Position numbers and translations under genes: made by a program. Below are positions 45,541 to 56,600 of a stretch of DNA of 64,000 nt, piece after piece (position 1 is the stretch's first letter; every line of letters begins with the position of its first letter). This DNA is from Stomoxys calcitrans (taxonomy: Eukaryota > Arthropoda > Insecta > Diptera > Muscidae). A model generated the notes under the pieces. It searched no databases. It saw only the letters and a list, made by a program, of their open reading frames with translations, and was not told where the DNA came from. The stretch spans positions 72,959,227 to 73,023,226 of the forward strand of contig NC_081556.1 of NCBI RefSeq assembly GCF_963082655.1, read 5' to 3'.

Positions 45541-46125
45541 ACAAGTAAGCGCGTGCTATGTTCGGTCGGGCCGAATCTTATATACCCTTCACCATGGTCG
45601 CATTTGTCAAGTTCTATGCGCGGTATCTCTTTTTAGGCAAACAAAGAATGTTGAATAAGAACTGTTATGCTATTGGAGCTATATCAAGTTATAGTCCGAT
45701 TCGGACCATAAATGAATGCTGAAAATTGAGAAGTCATTGTGTAATATTTCAGTTCATTCGGATAAGAATTGCGCCTTGTAGGGGCTCAAAAAGCAAAATC
45801 GGGAGATCGGTTTATGTGGGAGCTGTATTAAGCTATATATTGATTCAGACCATGTTAGACACGTATGTAGAAGGTCATGAGATAAGTCGTTGTACGAAAT
45901 TTCTGCCGAATCGGATGAGAATTGCGCCCTCTAGACGCTCCAGAAATCAAGATCCTATATCGGTTTATATATGGCAGCTATATCAGGTTATGTACCGATT
46001 TGCGCCATACTTAGCACAGTTATTGAAAGTCATAACAAAACACCTCATGCGAAATTTCAGCCAAATCGAAAGAGAATTGCGCGCCGTATTGGCTCAAGAA
46101 GTCAAGATTCAAGATCGCGAACTGG
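45541..46125 (+). repeat. Type 1 element, 3' end replaced by LINE B
   Basis: Starts CAAGTAAGCGCGTGCTATGT, TTCGGTCGGGCCGAA, TATACCCTTCACCATGG; three monomers; the last, AGTCAAGATTCAAGATCG, runs into GCGAACTGGTATTGGGCGTA, which is LINE B coding text. Confidence 0.78.
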
Positions 46126-46330
46126 TATTGGGCGTATCGAGAAGACTACCTGACCAATTTTGTGAATACCAACCTGAGATCATTGCAATTTAAAAGTAGT
46201 TGAGTGGCTAAGATGTGGTGTTTTAAATACGGTTGGCCTTAATAATTTCTTAGACAGCCAGGCGAGATTGCTGATTGCGGGTGTCGGGCCACATAGTTAT
46301 CCTAGGGGAAAATTGTTAACCTTTGTGTAT
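46126..46330 (+). pseudogene. LINE family B RNase H fragment
   Basis: ELVLGVSRRLPDQFCEYQPE then IIAI, a stop, KVVEWLRCGV and, after a shift, LDSQAR. Collinear with LELVISKRLPDHCCVYQAE in the copy at 62159-62665. Contains the RNase H Glu position. Confidence 0.65.
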
Positions 46331-46332
46331 TT

Positions 46333-46700
46333 TATACCCTCCAGCATAGGATGGAGGGTATGTAACAGAGCCAATGGCTCTGTTGCAGGTATACAGGGCA
46401 AGAGTTGCCTTTCTTGCCCTTTCCAAAATGTTGGATTTGAAGTTCAATTTCCTGTTAATGGAACATTCTCTCCTCCCAAGGAGACAAGTGCCATTGTAGG
46501 CAACTTGTATCTTCTGCTGAAAAGAACTACTTCTGTCTTGCACGGATTTATACCTAGCCCACTTTCGATACCCCACTTCGCTGTTGCACGTAGAGCTTCC
46601 TTAAGTATATCTCTTAGAGTGTTGGGAAACTTTCCCCTAACCGCAATTGCCACGTCATCAGCATACGCACACTTTTACACCTTTTCCAAAGTTTCAAAGT
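46333..46700 (-). pseudogene. LINE RT palm/thumb fragment (family B type)
   Basis: On the minus strand: VKVCAYADDVAIAVRGKFPN (YADD and GKFP), LRDILKEALRATAKWGIESG, LGINPCKTEVVLFSRRYKLP, then RKLNFKSNILERARKATLAL (thumb). The order matches 62700-63060. Two frames are needed. A short TATACCCTCCAGCATAGGAT palindrome at 46333-46360 caps its 3' side. Confidence 0.7.
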
Positions 46701-46869
46701 AGATGAGACAGTACACCACCTTGAGGCGTTCCTCTGCTGTTCCATCGTTTTTGATCTCCAGATCCCTAGCCTGCCGTAAAGAATCCGGACCATAGTCAGG
46801 ATTCAGCACTTCCACCATTGTTGTGTAAGCCTTGTCTTCTGATTCCGCCAAGAGTTCATCCTCACAACA

Positions 46870-47395
46870 TTCGTTAGATCTTGTCATGATGAGCTTCCGT
46901 ACGCATCCAGGGGCAGGTGAGAAAGCAGCGGAACCACTCTTCCTTAGGATTAGATTCCCTTAGTCTTCTAAGTAGGGATTCAGGATCTGAGGAAATCCTT
47001 GGTATACAAGCGTGCGCCATTGGTCGAGAAGGAATATCTTTCTTCTTGACTAAATCTAGTGCTGCACCTGGCCAGATCTCTCCAATCATCTTCAGCGCAC
47101 AACGATACATTTCAATTGAGCGTTGATCCCCGTAGGCAATTAGTCTTTATCGGTCCCGATACCAGCCTGCATCGTCACATACTGGAGGAGGCACTGGAAA
47201 TTCCGCAAGAACATCGAAGTACACTGATAACAGTCCATTGACTATCCCACTCCAATTATTCCTAGGTATGCAGCCCTGTTCTTCTCCCTTGGCGACAACT
47301 ACTATCGCCAAACTGTCCCTAGCTACATTAGCAAAGGTTCTTGGACCCATCTTACTATTGTTCACCCTAGTTCTTTTAGGCATGGGATGCCCTCC
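46870..47395 (-). pseudogene. LINE ORF1-like protein remnant
   Basis: Two minus frames: PKRTRVNNSKMGPRTFANVA, RDSLAIVVVAKGEEQGCIPR to WYRDR (47383-47147), and after a shift MYRCALKMIGEIWPGAALDL, VKKKDIPSRPMAHACIPRIS to LRESNPKEEW (47110-46940). The KDIPSRP.A.A.IP motif is one I associate with insect LINE ORF1 proteins (DUF4780-like); this is from memory, unchecked. It lies upstream of the RT fragment in the right order for one element, with the intervening part deleted. It ends about 115 bp before the tetraspanin exon. Confidence 0.6.
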
Positions 47396-47508
47396 AGGTG
47401 ACCGCAGCTTTTTGAGTGGCTGCTTAAAACCTATCTAAGTTTATTGTTAGCTTAATGTCTTGAACTTTCAAAATTGTCACCTTACCTCAATCTTTTTTTT
47501 CATTTTAG

Positions 47509-47682
47509 CTTCTGGCAGCTGTCCTTATTGGTTTCGGCACATACATCCTCTGCACAAACAATACAAATGATGTTGCTTCGATGGGAGCGTATGGCTACAT
47601 TGCCATTGGCGTGGCCACATTTGTGGTATTTATATTTTTAAACTTTGGCGCCATCCGTGAGAATGTTGGGTGCACAGTGACG
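47509..47682 (+). CDS. Tetraspanin exon (TM1 end to TM2)
   Basis: Preceded by TCTTTTTTTTCATTTTAG (polypyrimidine tract and AG at 47507-47508) and followed by GTAACG at 47683. Translates to 58 residues from LLAAVLIGFG to GCTVT. The 60-codon continuation past GTAACG is intron read-through. Confidence 0.9.
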
Positions 47683-50600
47683 GTAACGAATCACTTAAAG
47701 GCAGATGATAATAATAATCTATGGAAGATATTCATGTGGTTTCCATATATTTTCAGTTTATGGTGTTAATGGTTATTGTCATTCTTGCTCAATCTGTCAT
47801 TGTCATCTTCATGATAGTTGGTCGTAATTCTGTTGCCTCCAATATATCGAATACCCTAGATGCAACATGGGAGGAAGAACTCAAAAACGAGGGTGCCATG
47901 TCCATCTACGAAGAGTGGGTAAGTATTGTATTTTTCAGGGGTTGCGGGGACAAAGAGTACAATTACTGGTATTGTTCATTTGTCGTTTCAGCTCGTTTGT
48001 TGTGGCCGCGCCAGCCCTCAGGATTACATTGTCAGTGGACGATTGCCTCCATCGACATGTTTCACCAATGGTAACCAAAATGCAGCTGAAGATCTGATAG
48101 AAACCGGATGCCGCATAAAATTCGAAGACTATTGGCGCCATTTGTTGAATATCTTCAATATCCTTGGATGTGTTTTAATTGGACTGGAGGTAAAAAGACT
48201 TTGAATTAAAGTCCATATTGGTTTAAAAACTTTACCACCGTGTCGGAGTATTTTATGGCCAAATGTCGTATGCTACTGAAATTGAGGAGATGAAGTTGTC
48301 ATTTTGCTATTTTTACCGCTATACTCATTCTTTATAGCCAACATCGGAAGATGGGGATTTCCCAATTTGTCATTCCGTTAAAAAAAAATCTAAAAGGATT
48401 TTGCGACATCGGGTTGTCTTCTCGTTTACAGCCCTGAAAAGTTAAGATGTTGAACGCAAATTTAACAGAGATTAGACTTTTGTCCAGACGGCAACCCATA
48501 AGATAGGGGGTGTTTTCATTTTGTCATTCCGTTTGCAACATATCAAAATATACATTTCAGACCCCTCATGGTATATACATATATTCTTGATCCTCGTAGA
48601 ATTTTAACGACGATTTAACAAAAACTGAAAACCCTTTAAAAACTGACATATTGAGCTTAAATTACCGATTAAGCGTCTTCAGCCCATAAAATATTCATTT
48701 ATCCGATTAAGCGGTGAGTTGTATTAAGCGCATCGAAAAAATAGGTCCCTTATCATTGAGCTTAAATTTGAATCGGAGAGCACTCATCGCTTTGCATTTG
48801 TCATATCGACCGATCTCCCCGGTATATGGCCTTAGGCCAATACAGGCGTATTTAGAGCTGATTTCTCTGAAATTGGGAGCAGTGAGTTGTCCTTTGCCTC
48901 CCGACATCCTTACCGAATATACAGATCTGTATTAAGATAAAGCTCTCATATAGGCCGATCTGTAAATTTTGAGCCTTAAACCCTTAAAAATAGCATTTTC
49001 TAGCCGAGTTCGCTGAAATTTATAATAATGAGATGCTTTTGGCCATTACATAGATGGCTGCTATATTGGCATTTCTGTCTATTAAGGATCTTAAGACCAT
49101 CAAAGCCCCTGCAATATGATCCAGATCGGTCCAAATCATGATAAAACTATGGATATTGAAGAGTTAAAATGCAATAGGATAATAAACATATCCATTTTGG
49201 TGGGGGTCCAAAGATCGGAACGGCCGAACATACTACGCTTTTAATTGTTTTTTTCTTTTTATCAAAAGAACCATTGGCAACAGTTGGGGGTTTAAACCAC
49301 GTGTCGTGCACTGGGTATGTACTGCAGCTGTCAGACCTATAATACTATGTGGTGTTTTGGTCTGATGTACGGCGCTTGAAAAGTCCACCTACTGTTCAAT
49401 ACTCAACAGGATCCAAGATTGGTTTGTTTGTGCATCACAGCCGCGCTGAGAACACCATCTGATGCACTGAATTTCATGTCACAACTAATGCCTCTGGACA
49501 TTGTGGCAAGACAAGTTGCTGCGACCACTTTATCTTTGGTCATGTGGCGACTACGGACACTGTGTTTTCCTTGATACAATGTCCGATGTTCCAGGCAGTG
49601 TGGGTTACACCCTACCTGAGCCGCTTTTTGATGAAAAGCACTGTACCACTTGTACACTGTACCTTGGTAATAGAAGTTACACAACTGCAGTGTGTTACAA
49701 GCGGACATCCTTACAATCAAAGAAGTGGTGGAATGGCTAAGATATATTGTCATAACGACAACTGGCATAAACATTTTCTCAGACAGCCAGACAGCACTTA
49801 AATACCAGGAGAACGTATTTCTTTTTTCCAATCAACCAACTCACAGGAGATGTTCCCTTTATATGCAGTGCATTGCGTTGCAGTGGATAGTTAAGAATCG
49901 GAGGGGGGATATTGTAAGTAACGGGTGGCGTAAGTAAGGGGAAAGACATCTGCTGATTCCACATATGAACCGTCGTTGCGAAAAATCGATTACAAACCGG
50001 TGTGCGCTTCTAGAAAATCTTGTATTTCTGACAAACAACCTTAAGGCAGGAATCAGAAGACTGATTTACGAAGAGCACACATCGTGAAAGAATCGCTAGA
50101 ACAGCGCCACACAACCCACATTTCGACGACGTTCAAGGGAAGCAATAGAGTTGGATACCCTACAATCTTCAATCAACAACAACGCCCGCCTTTTTTTGGT
50201 TTTGGAGCTCCGGCCAGTACATGCGAGTTATATTCCACCTTCGGATGGATGTACATAGCGTAAATATTAAGAAGATAAGAGGGAGTGAAATATTTCAAAG
50301 GTTAGGTTGAAAAGAGGGTGCAGATATTAATCCGCTTCCCTAAGTTGGTTCATGTCTGGTCTTCTAAGTGCCGGTATCTGTTAGACGCGAAAGCCGGGCA
50401 AAGACAAGGAAATGGTCCAATGTCTTATCATCTTTCCCAAATGCCCTACGCATGCGATGACTTACCGCACCGATTTTACATAAGTCAGCTGGTAGTCCTA
50501 TGTGTCCCATTATGATACCAATAGCTATACTGACTTCCTTCTTACTTCCTTTCAGTAATAGCCTCGTCTTCTCGCGATCTGGATCCCCCCATAGGATTTT

Positions 50601-53600
50601 CGCTGTCCTGCCGACCGTTACGCTGTTCCACAATGTTGCATGCGCATTCGTCGCCCACTCCCTTAACTCGGACTGCGTCGACCCGAAAGGCTTTGGGTTA
50701 ACCAATTTTATTGACGGCAGTCCTCTGGCCTCCACCTCCAAATCGTCTGCCCTTTCATTTCCCCTTACTCCGTTATGGCCCGGAATCATAACTATGCAGA
50801 GAAGGCGTTAATCTCCTTACACTGCAAGACTGTTCGTGACCTTACCGTCGTGGTTGTTATTGCCCTTATGGCAATTTTACTGTCGGTAAAGATGTTCACA
50901 CTCGATGTCCTGGCGTTAGCACCACACCACTTAACGCATTCCGTGATCGCCCGGATCTTCGCCTGCAGGACCTTATGATGGTCAGGCAGGGCTCTCAATG
51001 TTAACACCCATGCCCACTCTGTCCTCTAGCTTTGATCCATCCGTGTTACATGATCTTGCGGTTGACAATACTAGGGTTCCGCCAATCCAAGACTGTGCCG
51101 ATGGCAGCAGTGCCTCGCACTCGACTTCAAGGTTCATCTCAGGTATCCGATCAGAAACCACTTCCCTTCCTTCCAGATTTCCGATCGTCGCCTCGATTAT
51201 TTCTTGCATCGCTTAAGAAATCCCAAGCCCTCGAATACTTCCTTTGACCAACGGACATCATATTGAATCTTCATGCCGGAACTTCAAGAGCCTCTGACTG
51301 CTAGATATCTACACCGTCGATAGATATTGACGATTGTAAAGTGCTAGTGAATCATTTGTGCGACAGCAAACAGCACTGCGTCTTGCGTGTACTAAAATCC
51401 ACTCTGTTCATTCCACCCCACTCGGAAATGGCCTCAAATTCTGGCGGAGTGTTACGCCCATAATCCGTCAATCTCTCGAAGAGTCGAGCTATGGTCGAAT
51501 GAAAATGAATGACAGAGAGGCGAACGAGTAGATCGGATTCGAAGTCAGATCCAGTAGTCAATGGAAATAAGAAAGAGGGAGAGAGGACAAAGCCTTATGG
51601 TACTCCTGCGGTCAATCTATATTCTTCAGATGAGAACCCATCTACAGCAAGTCTTATAGTGCAATCTCTGAGAAAACTCGATATAAATCGAGCGACGTTA
51701 TTACCGGCACCAAAAGCGACAAGCTTTGAGAGGAGTGCACCGTGCCAGACCCTATTAAAATCCTTGGAGCTTTCCAGAGCCCGACCTTACTCTCACCGAA
51801 TTGGTATGAAGAGCGACTCCAACGTTCAGACATTAATGCCATCAGGTCACACGTGGAGCGATTTCTGTGGAACCCATATTGTCGATCACTAAGAAGACCA
51901 TTGGACTCTAAATATCTCACATGATGGTAATTGACCATGCTCCGTAACCTTGGAAAGAGCGGAACATAAAGCTATTGGTCGGTAATTCGGAGGGTTGGTT
52001 GCCTCACCCTTTTTGGAGATAAGCTGCACGTTCGCAATCTACAACGCGCCGGGGAAACACTCGCACGGTAAGCTAGGTTGAAAAGATTGCTCAAAGGATG
52101 AGCGAGCGTCGATTGGCAGCCTTGGTCGTGCGATTTGTCGCCGTTAGAGTATTTTCTGTAGGGCTACGTCAAGTCTATGGTCTATGCCCAAAGCCAGTGA
52201 CGATTGATGAACCTCCAATATCGAACGCGAAATTGCAGCAGTATCGGCCGATTTATAATTCACTTCTGCAAGCGTGCTCGTGCTGGCCATGCAAAAGAAA
52301 TCGAGTTTCATACATAATGACATTGAACGTTCTTTCGCAGACATAAAGAATTTCATTGATATCCACAACCGTTTTAGTTTTTTTTTTTTTTTATTGAAAA
52401 ACCCGGTATTTAAGGTCTTAGCATGATATTGGCAAACGATTAAAAATTGTAGTAATTACGCCCTTATAAGCATAAATCATAAAGCAAAAATTATTTTGTC
52501 AAAAAAAAAAATATTCTGAACACAAAATCTCAGTAAACTTTTTTTATTAATGATAATATTTCATATGTATGATCTTCTTATATATAACAAGTAAAAGCGT
52601 GCTAAGTTCGGCCGGGCCGAATCTTATATACCCTCCACCATAGATCGCATTTGTCGAGTTCTTTTCCTGGCATCTCTTCTTAGGCAAAACAGGATATAAG
52701 AAAAGAATTGCTCTGTTATTCGAGCGATATCAAGATATGGTCCGGTTTGGACCACAATTAAATTACATGTGGGAGACCTGTGTAAAATGTCAGCCAATTC
52801 GAATAAGAATTGCGTCCTTTGGGGGCTCAAGAAGTAAAATAGAGAGATCGATTTATATGGGAGCTGTATCGGGCTATAGACCGATTCAGACCATAATAAA
52901 CACGTATGTTGATGGTCATGAGAGAATCCGTCGTACAAATCAGGCAAATCGGATAATAATTGCGCCCTCCAGAAGCTCAAGAAGTCAAGATCCCAGATCG
53001 GTTTATATGACAGCTATATTAAGTTATAAACCGATTTAAACCATACTTGGCACAGTTGTAGGATATTATAACAAAACACGTCGTGCCAAAATTCATTCAA
53101 ATCAGATAAGAATTGCGCCCTCTACAGGCTCAAGAAGTCAAGACCCAAGATCGGTTTATATGGCAGCTATATCAGGTTATGGATCGATTTGAACCATACT
53201 CGGCACAGTTGTTGGTTATCATAACAAAACACGTCGTGCAAAATTTCATTCCAATCCGAAAAGAATTGCGCACTCTAGAGGCTCAAGAAGTCAAGACCCA
53301 AGATCGGTTTATATGGCAGCTATATCAGGTTATGGCCCGATTTGAACCATACTTGGCACAAATGTTGGATATCATAACAAATTACGTCGTGCCAAAATTC
53401 ATTCAAATCGGATAAGAATTGCGCCCTCTAGAGGCTCAAGAAGTCAAGACCAAAGATCGGTTTATATGGCAGCTATATAAGGTTATGAACCGATTTGAAC
53501 CATACTTAGCACACACTAATAAAAAGTATTTGTGCAAAATTTCCAGCGGCTAGCTTTACTCCTTCCGAAGTTAGCGTGCTTTCGACAGACAGACGGACGG

Positions 53601-56600
53601 ACAGACGGCCGGACATGGCTAGATCGACATAAAATGTCACGACGATCAAGAATATATATACTTTATGGGGTCTCAGACGAATATTTCGAGTAGTTACAAA
53701 CAGAATGACGAAATTAGTATACCCCCCATCCTATGGTGGAGGGTATAAAAATCAATTTGTGTTTGTATGTTTGTTTGTCGGTTTGCTTGTTTGTTCCGTA
53801 TGGACTCAAAAATAGCTGAACCGATTTGCTTAAAATTTTACAGTACCCTCCCCTTACCCGAAAAACACTATTCAAAAATAAAAGAGGACCGATTGCGACA
53901 ATTTTTGTATCAAATGAATGGTAGAGGAGAGTAGAATACCAACATGGTATTACGAATTGGGTACAAGTACCCAAGAGGCCGCCCCAACCCCAAAACTCCC
54001 CCCGAAAGACATATAGGACGTTTATGTCAATATGGGACTTAAATGAAAGGTATTCGAGTTATTTCAGAGAAGACAAGTAAAAAGGCGTTAAGTTCGGCCG
54101 GGCCGAACTTTGGATACCCACCACCTCGGGTATATATGTGAACCACCTTTCATCAAAATTCGGTGAAAATTTCATACCTTATGTCCCATATCAGTTATAT
54201 CAAAATATGTTCCGATTTGGACAAAATACTAATAAGTACAGTAGCTATATCTTAAAATAAACCGATCTGAACCATATACGACACGGATGTCAAAAAGCCT
54301 AACATAAGTCACTCTGCCAAATTTCAATGAAATCGTATTATAAATGCGCCTTTTATGGGGCCAAGACTTTAAATCGAGATATCGGTCTACATGGCAGATA
54401 TATCCAAATCTGGACCGATTGGTGCGATATTGCAGAAGTATGTCAAGGGGCTTAACTTACACGCTGTCCCAAATTTCGGCGACATCGGACAATAAATGAG
54501 CTTTTTATGGACCCAAAACCTTAAATCAAGAAATCGGTCTATATGGCAGCTATATCCAAATCTGAACCGATCTGACGAAAGATTTCGAAGGGCCTAACAC
54601 AACTCACTGTCCCAAATTTCAGCAAAATCGGATAATAAATGTGGCTTTTATGGGTCTAACACCATAAATCAGAGGATCGGTCTATATGGCAGCTATATCC
54701 AAATCTGGACCGATCTCGGCCAAATTGACGAAGGATGTCGATGGGCCTAACACAATTCACTGTCCCAAATTTCAGCGAAATCGGATAATAAATGTGGCTT
54801 TTATAGGCCTAAGACCCTAAATCGGCGGATCGGTCTATATGGGGGCTATATCAAGATATAGTCCTATATAGCCCATTTTCGAACTTAACCTGCTTATGGA
54901 CAAAAAAAGAATCTGTGCAAAATTTCAGCTCAATATCTCCATTTTTAAAGACTGTAGCGTGATTTCAACAGACAGACGGAAAGATGGACGGACATGGCTA
55001 GATCGTCTTTGATTTTTACGCTGATCAAGAATACATATACTTTATAGGGTCGGAAATGGATATTTCGATGTGTTGCAAACGGAATGACAAAATGAATATA
55101 CCCCCATCCTTCGATAGTGGGTATGAAAATTAATTTAATATTCAATTTTGGGGCCAAATTGGAATCTGTTTTTCAACCTTGACATTATGGAAATGAATTT
55201 GATATTATTTTTTTTCTCAGGGCAAAACACCCCCACAAACCATAAACATTTACCTCCGAAGACAATATGAGGCTCAAATATCAGATATTTGGGAGTAGAG
55301 CACGAATTTGATATTAATATTTGTCAATGGGCCAAATCGGTCAATGTTTCGATTAAGTCGAATATTAACCGACTTGAGCCACTAGAGTGCGCAATTAATT
55401 TCCGATTTGGCTGAAAATTTCCATGAGGTGTTTTGTTATGACTTCCAACAACTGTGCAAAGTATGGTTCAAATCGGCCCATAACCTGATATAGCTTCCGA
55501 GTAAACCGATCTGGGATCTTGACTTCTGGGGCCTCTAGAGGGCGCAATTCTTATCCGATTCGGCTGAAAATTTGCATGAAAACTTCCAAGAATTATGCTA
55601 AGTATGGTCCAAATCGGTCCATTATCTGATATAGCTCCCACATAAAACTATCTTCCGACTATTTTTCTTGACCCTATGGATGCCGCAATTTTTTTCTGAT
55701 TTAGCTGAAATTTTGTACAACGACTTTTGCTTCAATATGCGTACCAAATATGATCTGAATCGGTTTATAACCTGGCCTGCAACATCCAACTAAAGTATGG
55801 TACGAATCGATCCATAACATGATATGGCTCCAATAGCATGACAATTTTTATCCATTATCCTTTGTTTGCGTTTAAAGTGATACCGGGCAAAGAACTTGAC
55901 AAATGCGATCCATGGTGTTGATTGTGCAAAAAAGTGTACTAAAATCGAAATTTTGCGTCCGTTTGTGCACAAAAATGTAACCCTACCACCGGGTGTAGTG
56001 TCCGTTTGTAATTGTGTTGCCTACAGAGAGAGAAAAAACGTTGCATTTATTACACCCTGCCTTGTCTACGGTGGAGAATGTCGAACTTAAAATCAGCGGC
56101 TATTATTCTTTCAAATTTTGATTAAACAGAAGAAGAAGAAGACAATATTTATTGAAAAAGCGGCAAAATATTAAAAAGAAATATCTAAAAAAGGAAAAGT
56201 GAACGCTTTGTTATACCCTTCACCATAGGATGGGGTCTACTAATTTCGTCATTCCGTTTGCAACACCTCGAAATATGCATCTAAGAAATATATTCTTGAT
56301 CGTCATGACATTTAAGTTGATCCAGCCATGTCCGTCCGTCTGAAAGCACGCTAACTTTCGAAGGAGTAAAGCTAGGAATTTTGTGGAATTTTGCACAAAT
56401 ACTACTTATTAGTGTAGATTGGTTGGGATTGTAAATTGGACAATTCGGTCCATGTTTTGGTATAGCTGCCATATAAAGAGATCTCGGGTCTTTACATCTT
56501 GAGCTTTAAGAGGGCGCAATTCTTATCTGTTTTGGCTGAAATTTTGCACATATCGTTGAGGAATAACTTTCAACAATTGTGCCAATCAATCCATAACTTG

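Noticed and set aside
45726..46193. 155-codon + frame, longest outside the LINE
   Set aside because: The first 135 codons are type 1 monomers and the last 20 are a LINE B RNase H fragment; a chance fusion of repeats.
46268..46702. 144-codon + frame next to the tetraspanin gene, possible exon 1
   Set aside because: The minus strand here carries YADD and thumb motifs of a LINE; the + frame shows no tetraspanin TM1.
52826..53450. Regularly spaced repeats that could suggest a CRISPR array
   Set aside because: The whole ~150-bp unit repeats, with no short conserved repeat and unique spacers; the context is eukaryotic.
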